Positions 1 through 10,081 of a DNA stretch of 64,000 bases are shown here, in pieces. Origin of the DNA: Deinococcus metalli (lineage in GTDB: Bacteria; Deinococcota; Deinococci; Deinococcales; Deinococcaceae); contig NZ_JACHFK010000006.1 in NCBI RefSeq assembly GCF_014201805.1, forward strand, positions 62,001 through 126,000, written 5' to 3'. A program made the position numbers and the translations under genes. Under the pieces are notes generated by a model, which ran no database searches, was not told the DNA's origin, and saw only the letters and a program-made list of their open reading frames with translations. How positions within the stretch are numbered: the first letter of the stretch is position 1; every line of letters starts with the position of its first letter.

Positions 1-2
1 TC

Positions 3-1265
3 ACCATCGCCCGCAAGACCGACGCCGATCCCGTCTACCTCGACTGGGCGTATGTGCAGGGCGCCAGCGGCAGCCTCGACCTGAACGTCCCGGACGACGA
101 GAGCGTGTACGAGGCGCGCTATCACCTCGCCAACCCGGACGGCAGCACCCGCATCATCGGCCGCAGCGCGCCCTTCACGCCCAAACGCCAGGGCGCCAGC
201 CTGAGCGCGCCGGGCACGGCCCAGGCCGGCGGCAAGATCGAGGTCCGGTGGCAGGGGCCGAACAACGACGGCGACTACGTCACCATCGTGCCCAAGGGGG
301 CCGAGGTGGGCGTGTACACCGACTACTTCTACACCCGGGCCGCCAACCCCGGCACCCTGTCGCTGCCCCTGACGCCCGGCGACTACGAGCTGCGGTACAA
401 CAACGACAAGAGCGTCCGGACCCTGGCGACGCTGCCGCTCAAGCTGAGCAGCGCCACCTACAAGCTCGAGGCTCCGGCCACCGCCGTGGCGGGCAGCGAA
501 CTCCAGGTCCGCTGGACCGGCCCGAACAATGACGGCGATTACGTCACCATCGTGCCCAAGGGCGCTCCGGTCGGCCAGTACACCTCGTACTTCTACACCA
601 GGGACGCCAACCCCGGCACCCTGAAAACGCCTGCTGCCCCCGGCGACTACGAACTGCGGTATTCCAGCGAACACGGCAGCCCGAACCCCACCCTGGCCAG
701 CGTTCCCCTGAAACTCACCGGCACCACGTACACCCTGAGCGCTCCCGCGACCACCAGCGCCGGCAGCGAGATCCAGGTGAAGTGGACGGGGCCGAACAAC
801 CCTGGCGATTACGTCACCATCGTCAAGGCCGGCGCGCCGGTCGGCACGTACACGACGTACTTCTACACGAAAGACGCCAATCCCGGCCGCCTCAAGGTGC
901 CGTTCGAGCCCGGCGACTACGAGCTGCGCTACTCCACCGAGGGCCAGAGTCCCAACCCCACCCTGGCCACCGTGCCCCTCACGATCAAGAGCAGCACGTA
1001 CAGCTTCACGGCCCCCAGGCAGGGCAAGGCCGGCAGCACCATCCAGATTAAGTGGACTGGCCCGAACAACCCCGGCGAGTACGTCACCATCGTCAAAAAA
1101 GGCGCGCCGGTCGGGTCGTACCTGAACTACACCTACACCCGCGACGGCAATCCCGTGACCCTGCGTCTGCCCGACGAGCCCGGTGAGTACGAACTGCGCT
1201 ACTCCACCGAGGCGGCCAGCCCCAACCCGACGCTCTACAGCCAGCCGTTCACGGTCACGAAGTAA
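3..1265 (+). CDS. C-terminal part of a secreted tandem-repeat protein (5' end outside window)
   Basis: The reading frame is open from base 3, so the gene starts before the window; an in-frame GTG at 54 is only an internal codon. The visible part is almost entirely about 85-90-residue beta-rich repeats, four full and one partial. Each has a conserved core: KWTGPNN, GDYVTIV, a Y-x-Y-T-[RK]-D/A-x-NP stretch and PGDYELRY. I associate this repeat with the C-terminal regions of bacterial secreted or envelope VWA-domain (calcium-activated chloride channel-like) proteins, where it probably forms beta-sandwich domains. No VWA domain is visible here, so the parent family is inferred. It ends at TAA just before a convergent gene. 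Confidence 0.7.
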   Translation, partial: TIARKTDADPVYLDWAYVQGASGSLDLNVPDDESVYEARYHLANPDGSTRIIGRSAPFTPKRQGASLSAPGTAQAGGKIEVRWQGPNNDGDYVTIVPKGAEVGVYTDYFYTRAANPGTLSLPLTPGDYELRYNNDKSVRTLATLPLKLSSATYKLEAPATAVAGSELQVRWTGPNNDGDYVTIVPKGAPVGQYTSYFYTRDANPGTLKTPAAPGDYELRYSSEHGSPNPTLASVPLKLTGTTYTLSAPATTSAGSEIQVKWTGPNNPGDYVTIVKAGAPVGTYTTYFYTKDANPGRLKVPFEPGDYELRYSTEGQSPNPTLATVPLTIKSSTYSFTAPRQGKAGSTIQIKWTGPNNPGEYVTIVKKGAPVGSYLNYTYTRDGNPVTLRLPDEPGEYELRYSTEAASPNPTLYSQPFTVTK

Positions 1266-1272
1266 CCCGAAG

Positions 1273-1626
1273 TCACGGCTCCGGGCGGCCGCGCGACAGG
1301 GCCGCCCGGTACGTGTTCACCGTTTCGTCCGAGCAGGACAGCGGATGCACCTGCACCAGCCGCCGCCACGTGCCCACCGGCTGGTCGTCCAGCAGCACCT
1401 GCGGCTTGGGCAGGAACGCGGTGAACACGTCCTCCAGCCCGACCTCACGCGCGCTGTCACGGGCATACGCGGCCCCGCCGGAACTCCAGCAGTACAGGTC
1501 CGCGCCCTGCGCCGCCAGCTCCCGCACGTGCCCGGTGGCGGCCGGAATGGGAATCCGTGCCCGGCCCGCATTGCGTATCAGCGTCTCGTCCACATCCACG
1601 TAGACCACGAGCGGGGGAGGGGTCAT
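1273..1626 (-). CDS. small HAD-superfamily protein
   Basis: 117 aa. The N-terminus has the HAD motif I (DVDETL, with both catalytic aspartates), a motif II region (CWSSGG) and a late LLDDQP that can serve as the acidic motif IV. There is no cap insertion, so it is a minimal Rossmann-like phosphatase fold, and its substrate cannot be read from sequence. It overlaps the recG stop by one base (start 1626) and is co-directional, so it is probably the last gene of a recG transcript. Confidence 0.6.
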   Translation of the reverse strand: MTPPPLVVYVDVDETLIRNAGRARIPIPAATGHVRELAAQGADLYCWSSGGAAYARDSAREVGLEDVFTAFLPKPQVLLDDQPVGTWRRLVQVHPLSCSDETVNTYRAALSRGRPEP

Positions 1627-3965
1627 CAGATCACCTCCCGGAAGGCCACGCTCTGCGAGCGGTTCTGGAGTTCGCTGCGCAGGTACTGCAATCTGGGGTG
1701 CTCCAGCTTCGGGTCGTGGGCCAGGATGTGCTTGGCCAGCTCCCGCGCCTGCTCGATGATCTGCGTGTCGTTGGCGAGGTCGGCCAGCCGCAGGTCGGGA
1801 ATCCCGCTCTGGCGGGTGCCGCGCAGTTCGCCGGGGCCGCGCAGTTTCAGGTCGGCCTCTGCGATCACGAAACCGTCGGTGGAGCCCTCGATGATCTTCA
1901 GCCGCTTGCGCGTCTTCTGCGAGTGCTCGCCGGCGACCAGCACGCAGTAACTCTTCGCGCTGCCGCGCCCGACCCGCCCGCGAAGCTGGTGAAGCTGGCT
2001 CAGGCCGAAGCGCTCGGCGTTCTCGATGACCATCACGGTGGCGTTGGGGACGTCCACGCCGACCTCAATCACGGTGGTGGACACCAGGATGTCGAATTCC
2101 CGGCGCCGGAAGCTCTCCATCACGAAGTCCTTCTCGGCGGCCGTCATCTTGCCGTGCAGCAGGTCAATCCGGGCCTCGGGCAGGATGACCTTCAGGTCGT
2201 CGGCAAGCTGCGTGGCCGCCAGCAGTTCCAGGGTGTCGCTCTCCTCGATCAGGGACGTGACCACAAACGCCTGCCGGCCCTCGCGGATCTGGCCCATCAC
2301 GAAGCCGTAGGCCTGCGCGCGGAAGGTGTCCTGGATCAGTTTCGTCTCGACCGGCGTGCGGCCCGGCGGCAGCTCGTCGATGATCGACAGTTCCAGGTCG
2401 CCGTACGCAGTCAGGGCCAGCGAGCGGGGAATGGGCGTGGCGGACATCACCAGCACGTCCGGCCGCCCGCTCAGCAGCTTGCGGCGCTGCTGTACCCCAA
2501 AGCGGTGCTCCTCGTCCACCACCGCGAGGCCCAGGTTGTCGAAGCGCACGTTTTCCTGGATCAGCGCCTGCGTGCCCACCACCACGTCCACACTGCCCTC
2601 CGCGATGCGGGCCTGCATCTCCAGTTTCGTCTTCGGCGTCATCGCGCCGATCAGCAGGCCCACCCGCACGTCCAGCGGCCCCAGGTACGCCAGCAGGTTC
2701 GCGTAATGCTGCCGCGCGAGGATCTCCGTGGGGGCCATCAGCGCGCCCTGGTAGCCGTCCCGCACTGCGAGGTACAGCGCGCACGCGGCCACAGCGGTCT
2801 TGCCCGAGCCCACGTCGCCCTGCACCAGCCGCGCCATCTGCCGGTCGGAGCGCATGTCGTCGGTGATCTCCAGCAGCACCCGCCGCTGCGCGTTCGTGAA
2901 CCGGAAGGGCAGCGCCGATTCGAAGGTGTGGATGTCGTCGCTGCGGGCATTGAAGCGCTTGCCCTCCAGCACGGCGTCCTCGCCCTGCAGGAGCATGCGC
3001 AGTTCCAGGAACAGATATTCGTCGAAACGCAACCGGGCGCTGGCGCGGCTCAGGTGCTGCTCGTCCTGTGGGAAGTGCATGCCCCACAGCGCGTCTCCCA
3101 GGTCGGTGAGGCCGTACTGCCGCCGCCAGTGCGCGGGCAGGTAGTCGTCCAGCGGCACGGTCTCCAGCGCCCGGTGCGCCGCGCGGCGCAGGAACTCCTG
3201 CGAGATGCCCTCGCGCGTGTCGTACACGCCCACGATCCGCCCGGTGCTCAGCGAATCCTGCGCGCCGTCCACCGTCTCCAGGTGCTCCACGCCGAGCTGC
3301 ACGCTGCGCCCGAACTTCTTCACGCGGCCCGTCAGCACCAGCCGCGCGCCCTCGCGGAGCTGTTTTTCCACCCACGGCTGGTTAAACCACGTGGCCTTCA
3401 CGCGCCCGCCCGCCGGGGTCTCCAGCGTCACGTCGATCACCAGCATGCCGGGCCGGGGCGAGCGGCGCGACTTGGCCACCACGCGGCCCTCCACCGTGAT
3501 CTTCTGGCCTTCTTCCACCTCTGCCAGATCCGGCAGTGCCCGGCGGTCCTCATGACGGTGCGGGTACGCGTGCAACACGTCCCGCAGCAGGGGCAGCCCC
3601 AGCGACTGGAGTTTCCTGGCCCCGCCCGGCCCGGTGTTCAGGCGCTCCACCGGCGCGTCCGGGGGTAACCGCTCGCCCGGCGCAGCCGCGGGCACGGCGG
3701 AACGGGACGTGGCCTTGACCGCTGCCGGCTTCTCCTTGCCGTCCGACAGCAGGGCCAGCGCGCCCTTGAGGGCCTCCTCACGGGCGTCCGCGGACCACTC
3801 GCCGTAGCCGCGCAGGGCCTCGCGCACCTGTGGAAAGGGGTTGCCCAGCGGTGACGCCAGCAGCTTTTCCACGCCGCCTGCCACCACGCGGTTCTGGCAG
3901 CCAGAGGCCAGCTCGGCGCTCAGCGGACGCCGCAGCTTCTCCCGGAGTTCCGCCACGGTCGCCAT
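1626..3965 (-). CDS. recG: ATP-dependent DNA helicase RecG
   Basis: 779 aa. RecG remodels stalled replication forks and Holliday junctions. The sequence has the wedge/OB region in the N-terminal half and a complete SF2 helicase core: Walker [16 protein letters not shown] in place of the common DEQHRFG, SATPIPR (motif III), then [14 protein letters not shown] and QLRGRVGR in the second RecA lobe, followed by the RecG C-terminal region. Length fits Deinococcus RecG, which carries an N-terminal extension relative to enteric RecG (about 690 aa). The start ATG at 3965 opens MATVAEL. Upstream lies a 400-bp non-coding gap. Confidence 0.95.
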   Translation of the reverse strand: MATVAELREKLRRPLSAELASGCQNRVVAGGVEKLLASPLGNPFPQVREALRGYGEWSADAREEALKGALALLSDGKEKPAAVKATSRSAVPAAAPGERLPPDAPVERLNTGPGGARKLQSLGLPLLRDVLHAYPHRHEDRRALPDLAEVEEGQKITVEGRVVAKSRRSPRPGMLVIDVTLETPAGGRVKATWFNQPWVEKQLREGARLVLTGRVKKFGRSVQLGVEHLETVDGAQDSLSTGRIVGVYDTREGISQEFLRRAAHRALETVPLDDYLPAHWRRQYGLTDLGDALWGMHFPQDEQHLSRASARLRFDEYLFLELRMLLQGEDAVLEGKRFNARSDDIHTFESALPFRFTNAQRRVLLEITDDMRSDRQMARLVQGDVGSGKTAVAACALYLAVRDGYQGALMAPTEILARQHYANLLAYLGPLDVRVGLLIGAMTPKTKLEMQARIAEGSVDVVVGTQALIQENVRFDNLGLAVVDEEHRFGVQQRRKLLSGRPDVLVMSATPIPRSLALTAYGDLELSIIDELPPGRTPVETKLIQDTFRAQAYGFVMGQIREGRQAFVVTSLIEESDTLELLAATQLADDLKVILPEARIDLLHGKMTAAEKDFVMESFRRREFDILVSTTVIEVGVDVPNATVMVIENAERFGLSQLHQLRGRVGRGSAKSYCVLVAGEHSQKTRKRLKIIEGSTDGFVIAEADLKLRGPGELRGTRQSGIPDLRLADLANDTQIIEQARELAKHILAHDPKLEHPRLQYLRSELQNRSQSVAFREVI

Positions 3966-4039
3966 CTGGGGTGCAGGCTAGCAGAGGGGGCGTTCTGCGT
4001 TCCGTGAGGTGAGGTTGCCCGATTGCCCCACCCCCCGGC

Positions 4040-4062
4040 CCCCTACCCCAGAGGGGCAGGGG
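4040..4062. repeat. C-rich/G-rich inverted repeat in the recG-MFS intergenic gap
   Basis: The 402-bp gap 3966-4367 contains no credible gene. At 4040-4049 CCCCTACCCC is followed after AGA by GGGGCAGGGG, a near-perfect inverted repeat. Similar C/G tracts occur between genes in Deinococcus genomes, so it may be one copy of an interspersed small repeat. Only one copy is visible in this window, so the repeat family is an inference. Confidence 0.4.
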
Positions 4063-4367
4063 GAGAGCGCTGCGCTGGGCATGTGGTCGCCACGTCGTTC
4101 AGGCTGGCCTGACACGGGGTCTCGTTGGCGTGGGGCCGTGTGCTCGCCTCGGGCTTTTACGCCGTCACCGCCCGCGCGCTGCGCGCACGATGGCTTTCGG
4201 CCAGGGGCAGGGTGGGCGCTTCGGTTTTTAACTTCTCTCTCCTATGGATAGATTGGGCAAGGAGCGCGTGGGACCATAGACCCCGACTCCACTCGCCCGG
4301 CTCGCCTTTTTCTTCTGTATCGCGAACTCGAAGACCTGCGAAGCAGAGGGCAGGGCTAGGGGTCTTC

Positions 4368-5771
4368 TTATTCTGCCGTCACTGGCCGCTCGCTGGCCCG
4401 GCCGCTCTGGCTGGCGGGGACGACTTTCAGGAGGAGGCTGAGGGCGAAGGCGATGACAACGAGGCCCAGGGCGAGGTCGTAGGCGCGGCGCAGGCCCTCG
4501 GCCAGGGCGAAGCCGCCGGCGGCGATGGCGGCGGGGCCGATCAGCAGGGCCATCAGGGCCACGCCCAGGGCGCCGCCCATCTGGCGGGCGAACAGGACGC
4601 CGCTGGTGACGGCCCCCAGTTCGTGCCGGGGGGAGGCTTCCTGGGCGGCCAGCAACAGGCTGAGCATGGCGAAGCCCATGCCGGTGCCGACCGCGAAGCC
4701 CAGGGCGCTCGTGACCCACAGCGGGGCGTGCACCGCCAGGGTCAGGGCGGCGAACATCACGACCAGCACCAGGAAACCGCCCTGGGCGATGCGGGCGAGC
4801 GGCACGGTCTTGACCAGACGCGCGGTGACGATGGCCGTGAGCGTCCAGCCGACCAGCATGGGCGTGAGGATCGCGCCGGCAGCGGTGGGGCTGCCGCTCA
4901 CACCCTGCGCGTACAGGGGCAGGTACGCGATCACGCCGAAGTACGCGGCGCCGCCCAGCAGGTTTCCGGCGAAGGAGATGCGTGGCAGGCGGTCTTGCAG
5001 GGCGCGCATGGGCAGCAGCGGGTCGCTGTGCCGGCGCTCGACGACGATGGCGGCGACCAGCACGACCGCCCCCACGCCGACCAGCCCCCACTGCCGCTGT
5101 TCCAGGCCCCACACGACCAGGCCGCTGCCGGCGGTGAACAGCAGCGCGCCGGGCCAGTCGAGGCGGGCGGGGCGGGGCTGCCCGGTCTCCGGCAGGGCGC
5201 GCAGGGCGATGACCAGGGCGGCCACGCCGAAGGGCAGGCTGGAGTAGAACGTCCAGCGCCACGACAGCGCCCCCGTCAGCCACCCGCCCAGCAGCGGGCC
5301 GAGCAGACCGCTGATGCCCCACACGCCGGAGATGAAGCTCTGCACGCGGCTGCGCTCGGCCAGGGTGTACAGTTCGCCGATCATGGTCAGCGTCAGGGGC
5401 AGCAGCGCGCCGGCCCCCAGGCCCTGGAACGCGCGGGCGGCGATCAGGGCGGTCATGCTGTGGCTCAGGCCGCACGCCGCCGACCCGAGCAGGAAGATCA
5501 CCACGCCCCACAGGTACAGGCGGCGGCGGCCCACGATGTCGCTCGCGCGGCCCCACAGCGGGCTGGACACGGTGCTGGTCAGCAGGTAGATCGCGAAGGG
5601 CAGGGCGTAGAGCTTCTCGCCGCCCAGGTCGCGGATCACGCTGGGCATGGCGGTGGCGACCACGCTGGCTTCCAGCGCCGCCAGGAACACCCCGATGACG
5701 AGGCCGACGGTCGCGAACTGGCGCACCTGCGGCGAAATGGCGGGCAGGGGTGCGGGGGCAGGCGCGCTCAC
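4368..5771 (-). CDS. MFS drug exporter, EmrB/QacA (DHA2) type
   Basis: 467 aa from the GTG at 5771 ([10 protein letters not shown]). The longer open frame to 5861 adds residues with no membrane or family character. The protein has the DHA2 hallmarks: an N-terminal helix with [16 protein letters not shown], a loop 2/3 motif [14 protein letters not shown], and motif C-like [15 protein letters not shown]. It has about 14 hydrophobic segments and exports substrates by proton antiport. A GGGAG tract lies 12 nt upstream of the GTG. It is divergent from the aldo/keto reductase, with 77 bp between starts. Substrate unknown. Confidence 0.85.
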   Translation of the reverse strand: MSAPAPAPLPAISPQVRQFATVGLVIGVFLAALEASVVATAMPSVIRDLGGEKLYALPFAIYLLTSTVSSPLWGRASDIVGRRRLYLWGVVIFLLGSAACGLSHSMTALIAARAFQGLGAGALLPLTLTMIGELYTLAERSRVQSFISGVWGISGLLGPLLGGWLTGALSWRWTFYSSLPFGVAALVIALRALPETGQPRPARLDWPGALLFTAGSGLVVWGLEQRQWGLVGVGAVVLVAAIVVERRHSDPLLPMRALQDRLPRISFAGNLLGGAAYFGVIAYLPLYAQGVSGSPTAAGAILTPMLVGWTLTAIVTARLVKTVPLARIAQGGFLVLVVMFAALTLAVHAPLWVTSALGFAVGTGMGFAMLSLLLAAQEASPRHELGAVTSGVLFARQMGGALGVALMALLIGPAAIAAGGFALAEGLRRAYDLALGLVVIAFALSLLLKVVPASQSGRASERPVTAE

Positions 5772-5848
5772 CCGCGCAGGGTACTCCCGGCGGCACGGTG
5801 AAGATTGAGCGACTGGATTCATCCACCCTGAATCGTTACAGTCCAGGC

Positions 5849-6844
5849 ATGACCACCACACCGCGTCTGCACCAGCGGCCCCTGGGCCGCACCGGAATGA
5901 GCGTCAGCGAGATCGGCTACGGCGCGTGGGGCATCGGGGCCGACGCATGGAAGGGTGCGCAGGACGACGAGAGCCTGGACGCCCTGCGGCGCTACGTCGA
6001 ACTCGGCGGCAACTTCATCGACACCGCCATGGGGTACGGGAGCGGGCACAGCGAGCGCCTCGTCGGGCAGGTCGTCCGCGAGCACCCCGGCACGCTGGTC
6101 GCCACGAAGGTCAGCCCCAAGAACCTGCAGTGGCCCGCCGCGCCCGGCACCACCGCCGAGCAGGCGTTCCCCGGCGAGTACGTGATCCGCATGACCGAGG
6201 CCAGCCTGGAACGCCTGGGCCTCCAGACCATCGACGTGCAGCAGCTCCACGTGTGGAACGACTCGTGGCTGGGGCAGGGCGACTGGCAGGACGCGGTGGC
6301 GCAACTGAAGCGCGACGGCAAGATCCGCGCCTTCGGCATCTCCATCAACGACCACCAGCCGGACAACGCGGTGCGCGCGGTCGAGGCGGGCGTGGTCGAG
6401 ACCGTGCAGGTGATCTACAACGTCTTCGATCAGGCGCCGCAGGACCGCCTGCTGGACGCCTGCGCGGCGAACGGCGTGGGTGTGATCGTCCGCGTGGCGC
6501 TCGACGAGGGCAGCCTGACCGGGACCATCACGCCCGACACGACCTTCCCGGACGGCGACTGGCGCAACCGCTACTTCGGCGGTGCCCGCAAGACCGAGTT
6601 GCAGGAGCACCTGCGCGCCATCGAGAGCGACCTGGGCATCCGCACGGACCAGCTGGCCGAGACCAGCCTGCGCTTCGTCCTGTCGCACCCGGCCGTCAGC
6701 ACCGTGATCGTGGGCATGCGCTCGGTGCGCAACGTCGAGCGCAACGTCACCCTGGCCGACGGGCAGGGCCTCCCCGCCGGACAGGTGCAGAAGCTGTACG
6801 CGCACCGCTGGGACCGCAACTGGTACCAGCCGGCCGAGAGCTGA
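5849..6844 (+). CDS. aldo/keto reductase
   Basis: 331 aa from ATG 5849 ([17 protein letters not shown]). The start of the AKR barrel is typical ([19 protein letters not shown]). The catalytic Asp is in FIDTAMGYG, the Tyr of the tetrad in MGYGSGHSE, the Lys in VATKVSP and the His-containing strand in VQQLHVW. An NADP-binding SVRNVERN segment is near the C-terminus. It is a soluble NADPH-dependent oxidoreductase of unknown carbonyl substrate, divergent from the MFS exporter and followed by the dGTPase. Confidence 0.9.
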   Translation: MTTTPRLHQRPLGRTGMSVSEIGYGAWGIGADAWKGAQDDESLDALRRYVELGGNFIDTAMGYGSGHSERLVGQVVREHPGTLVATKVSPKNLQWPAAPGTTAEQAFPGEYVIRMTEASLERLGLQTIDVQQLHVWNDSWLGQGDWQDAVAQLKRDGKIRAFGISINDHQPDNAVRAVEAGVVETVQVIYNVFDQAPQDRLLDACAANGVGVIVRVALDEGSLTGTITPDTTFPDGDWRNRYFGGARKTELQEHLRAIESDLGIRTDQLAETSLRFVLSHPAVSTVIVGMRSVRNVERNVTLADGQGLPAGQVQKLYAHRWDRNWYQPAES

Positions 6845-6916
6845 GCGCCGGGGGGCCAGCGCCGGAGAGAGACCTCGTCCGGCCCTTCGCGCTCGGCGCT
6901 CTGCCACACTGTCCGC

Positions 6917-8047
6917 ATGGTCACCCGCGCTGAACTCGAGGCCCGCGAGGCGGCCACGCTCGCTCCCTACGCCACCCTCAGCGCCCACGCCACGCGCGAG
7001 CACCCGGAGGAACCGGGCAGCCCCACCCGCACCGCGTTCCAGAAAGACCGCGACCGGGTGCTGCACACCACCGCGTTCCGGCGCCTGGAAGCCAAGACGC
7101 AGGTGTTCCTGAACGCCAGCGGCGACCACTACCGCACCCGGCTGACGCACACCCTGGAAGTGCAGCAGGTCGCCCGCAGCGTCGCCCTGACCCTGGGCCT
7201 GAACGAGACCCTGGCAGAGACGGTCGCCCTGGCGCACGACCTGGGGCACCCGCCCTTCGGGCACGCCGGGGAACGTGTCCTGAACGCCCTGATGGACGGT
7301 CACGGCGGCTTCGACCACAACGGCCAGGCGCGGCGCATCGTCACGCAGCTGGAGTACCGCCGCCCGGACACGCCCGGCCTGAACCTCACGCTGGACACGC
7401 TGGACGGTCTGAACAAGCACGACCGCGCGGAACTGGGGGCAGCCAGCCTGGAGGCGCAGGTCGTGGACGCCGCCGACGCCCTGGCCTACACCGCCCACGA
7501 CCTCGACGACGGCCTGCGCAGCGGCCTGCTGACGCCTGCTCACCTCGCCGGCCTGCCCCTGTGGCAGGAACTCGCGGACCGCGCCGGCCTGGACGCCGCA
7601 TCTATCTCCGACCGGGAACGCCGGCACCTGCACCGTGAACTGCTGGGGTGGCTGATCACGGACCTCAGCGAGGCCAGTGACGCCGCGCTGCAACGCGCCG
7701 CCCTGCCCAGCGCCCACGCCGCCCGCGCTCATGCCGGCCCGCTCATCACGTACAGCCCGCACGTCCGCGACCTGCTGCGCGGCGCCGGCCAGTTCCTGCG
7801 CGACAACCTGTACCGGCACTGGCGCGTGGAGATGCAGGTCGAACAGGCCAGCCGCGTCCTGACCACCCTGTTCCACGCCCTGCTTGCCCGGCCCAGCATG
7901 CTGCCCCCGCAGTACCGCGACCTGGCCGCCACGTGGGGCATGGAGCGCGCCGTGTGCGACTACCTGGCCGGCATGACCGACCGCTACGCGCTGGAAATCC
8001 ACGCGGGCCTGGCCCCGCCGCCCGGCAGCGTGCCGTGGCCCCGCTAG
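6917..8047 (+). CDS. dgt: deoxyguanosinetriphosphate triphosphohydrolase-like protein
   Basis: 376 aa. HD-domain enzyme that hydrolyses dNTP to nucleoside plus triphosphate. The metal site is visible as H in RLTHTLEV, the HD pair in AHDLGHPPFGHAGE and the later D in DAADALAYTAHDLDD. The FRRLEAKTQVF segment is the usual dGTPase N-terminal signature. Length fits type-2 Dgt-like proteins (about 370-420 aa). The ATG at 6917 is 72 bp after the reductase stop. Confidence 0.9.
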   Translation: MVTRAELEAREAATLAPYATLSAHATREHPEEPGSPTRTAFQKDRDRVLHTTAFRRLEAKTQVFLNASGDHYRTRLTHTLEVQQVARSVALTLGLNETLAETVALAHDLGHPPFGHAGERVLNALMDGHGGFDHNGQARRIVTQLEYRRPDTPGLNLTLDTLDGLNKHDRAELGAASLEAQVVDAADALAYTAHDLDDGLRSGLLTPAHLAGLPLWQELADRAGLDAASISDRERRHLHRELLGWLITDLSEASDAALQRAALPSAHAARAHAGPLITYSPHVRDLLRGAGQFLRDNLYRHWRVEMQVEQASRVLTTLFHALLARPSMLPPQYRDLAATWGMERAVCDYLAGMTDRYALEIHAGLAPPPGSVPWPR

Positions 8048-8130
8048 GGCCGCCGCGCAAGCGTTGACACCCCGCCGCCCCCCTGCTACATTGACTGCCG
8101 CCTGTCCGCATGGACGGCAGCCCACGGTGC

Positions 8131-8207
<77 letters not shown>

Positions 8208-8219
8208 CATAGGAAGTGA

Positions 8220-8243
8220 CCCCGCCAAGCGCGGGGTTCTTTC
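8220..8243 (+). terminator. hairpin terminator after tRNA-Ile (left end of island)
   Basis: CCCCGC (8220-8225), 5-nt loop, GCGGGG (8231-8236), then TTCTTTCGTTT. It serves the tRNA in its present position. Confidence 0.6.
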
Positions 8244-8366
8244 GTTTCGGGTACGTGGTTGGGTGGACATGAGTGTCATTTTTAGTGCGATCTAGGAGCG
8301 GCCCTCGATAAGTCGCATTATCAACGGGCAAACATGGTCTCCACTAAAGTTGCCAAACCCTCGGGC

Positions 8367-9821
8367 TTAGGAGAGCACAATATCCCGTAACTTGTCCAGT
8401 AATAACGCTTCGCCTGGTTCTGATTCTCCCCCTCTCTTTTCTTCAAGCATCGCAATCATATCTGCGTCTGTGAGGGGTATAATCAGGTTGCGACTGTCGC
8501 TAAAAGTGTCCCTACACCTTTCCATGAAAGTTTCTAACGAGTCAAAAGATCTGCATATTGCAAACCCCATCTTACCCCTGTTGGGCGAGAAGCGACCAAT
8601 CAGTTGATCCAACTCGGGATTTGCCAGATCCTTTTTGTAATTTTTGCATTCTATTATTATGTAAGGACACGGCAGATCATGTTTCGTCTGAATAATTTTG
8701 AAAAACCCAGCATCGGCAGAGTTATCAAATGTGATGTCGATTCTTTTCCTATCACTATTAATTCTTCGTTCAACCTGAGGTGAGGTGAGGCGAGGATAGA
8801 AGAGGATTTCCATTGTTGCTACAACGGTTTTGTGGTATTCCGAAGCGTGTTCATTGCCAGTGGGTATTTGTCCGAACCTCTGAATCAGATGATCTAAAAT
8901 GGCATTAACGTCCGCTATTTCGGCCCCTAATTCTTCATTAGTTAACGGGCGCGTCTTCCTCTTCGCGTTCGCCTTGAAGTCTGCAAAGACCTCGGGGTGC
9001 CTCAAGGTAAAGTCTGCGAGGTACTCCTTATCTGCTCTTGCGCCGGTCTCTATTATGCTCTTTTTGGTGACCCAGCGTCGTTCGCCTCCTTTCTTGTTCA
9101 CCCTCCTCTGAACTAACAAGCTGTCTAGGCGAAGATGTTCGGCTTGAAGGTAATTCAAGACGAAGTGTCGGTGATATTCCTGGCCTGAATACGCATTTGC
9201 ATATGATACAACTCCCTTCGGCACCAAAAGAATCTTCCTCTCTTCAATAACGAGCATTTCGGTATGTTCATGCTCCCAGCTGTTGGTCTCCCTAATCCAC
9301 ATTGGCCCCGACGTTACCTCTGATCGGAGAGGGATACTCCATAAGTTGCATTGATTCTGTGTATATTCAATGAGATGACGACGGATAATGTTTGTCGCCA
9401 TGTCGGATATTTTGTCTTTGTCCACTCCTGGTACAAACAATCTTACGTCTTCCAAATCTTCAAGTATCCCGGTGGCTACTGCTCGGCTTTTTACTAAGCG
9501 ATCAAATATTCTTTTTATGTTGTCCTCGCCTGCTCCTCGACCACTAGGCATCCCTTTGGACATCCCTAGTGATGTCTCGTTCGGCTCGCTCAAATTTGTG
9601 AATATTGAAAAGGCATGTTTAACATCACCTGCGTGGAGTAGTGAAACAATTCTTTGAAAAAAACTGTGCAGTGTTCTGCTTGCCTCCACAGACCACGGAT
9701 CTGTTCTAACTGAGATATAATAAGGATCGACAAACAGCTGAGTATCCCTTGACACGTCAACATCTACAAAGTCAAGCTCAAATTGAGACTTATTTAGGTT
9801 GAAGATCTGACTTATCTTCAT
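8367..9821 (-). CDS. island protein with PD-(D/E)XK nuclease-like C-terminus
   Basis: 484 aa from ATG 9821, chosen because AGGAGA sits 4 nt upstream; the open frame runs 20 codons further without support. I do not recognise the N-terminal two thirds (opens MKISQIFNLNK, then FELDFVDVDVSRDTQLFVDPYYIS). Around residues 360-410 it shows a PD-(D/E)XK pattern: D in RIDITF, E-x-K in IIIECKNY, then a Q in ELDQLIGRF as in Mrr-like enzymes. Base composition and codon use are AT-rich, unlike all neighbours. It is the only gene in an island at tRNA-Ile, so a single-gene defence or nuclease function is plausible but unproven. Confidence 0.75.
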   Translation of the reverse strand: MKISQIFNLNKSQFELDFVDVDVSRDTQLFVDPYYISVRTDPWSVEASRTLHSFFQRIVSLLHAGDVKHAFSIFTNLSEPNETSLGMSKGMPSGRGAGEDNIKRIFDRLVKSRAVATGILEDLEDVRLFVPGVDKDKISDMATNIIRRHLIEYTQNQCNLWSIPLRSEVTSGPMWIRETNSWEHEHTEMLVIEERKILLVPKGVVSYANAYSGQEYHRHFVLNYLQAEHLRLDSLLVQRRVNKKGGERRWVTKKSIIETGARADKEYLADFTLRHPEVFADFKANAKRKTRPLTNEELGAEIADVNAILDHLIQRFGQIPTGNEHASEYHKTVVATMEILFYPRLTSPQVERRINSDRKRIDITFDNSADAGFFKIIQTKHDLPCPYIIIECKNYKKDLANPELDQLIGRFSPNRGKMGFAICRSFDSLETFMERCRDTFSDSRNLIIPLTDADMIAMLEEKRGGESEPGEALLLDKLRDIVLS

Positions 9822-10024
9822 ATGTCTCCTAGTTGGTTGAACTAATTCGTACCGGGCTTGGGCGCTGCCCCTGTGTACCACTTGCCCAGCAACAAGGCGA
9901 GCAGAAGTGACATGCCCACGACAGTTGCATTGGGAGTATGTGTTAAATATACTGTGCAGGACAGTGTTTCCGTTGTTGTGTATGTATTACCCTTCTGATA
10001 AGAGTGCGCTCTTCATCCTCTATA

Positions 10025-10041
10025 TGGGCATCCGCACCACA
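10025..10041 (+). repeat. attR-like copy of the tRNA-Ile 3' end
   Basis: TGGGCATCCGCACCACA, identical over 17 bp to 8193-8209. Immediately to its right is the high-GC terminator (10045-10068) that would originally have followed the tRNA. Confidence 0.85.
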
Positions 10042-10044
10042 AAA

Positions 10045-10068
10045 CCCCCGCGTTCGGCGGGGGCTTTT
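10045..10068 (+). terminator. original tRNA-Ile terminator, displaced by the island
   Basis: CCCCCGC, loop GTTCG, GCGGGGG, then CTTTT. It is a perfect 7-bp stem a few bases after the attR-like copy. It can also serve the convergent M28 peptidase gene. Confidence 0.7.
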
Positions 10069-10081
10069 GCGTTCGGGTGGC

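Larger units (their letters stand above)
8210..10041. mobile_element. 1.8-kb AT-rich island integrated at tRNA-Ile
   Basis: The segment between the two 17-bp tRNA-end copies is much richer in A and T than all flanking DNA and carries one long gene (8367-9821, minus). No integrase, recombinase or transposase is visible. Either it was moved by an enzyme encoded elsewhere or it is the remnant of a larger element. Its boundaries are exact at the tRNA side (8210) and at the second copy (10025-10041). Confidence 0.75.

Noticed and set aside
54..1265. Direct repeats in the first gene as a CRISPR-like array
   Set aside because: Repeat period is about 260 bp, the copies diverge at third codon positions and they encode protein domains. 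No spacers.
1557..3668. 703-codon open frame on the plus strand opposite recG
   Set aside because: It is a shadow of recG: no ribosome site, His/Gln/Arg-rich composition typical of antisense high-GC frames. The minus strand has complete RecG motifs.
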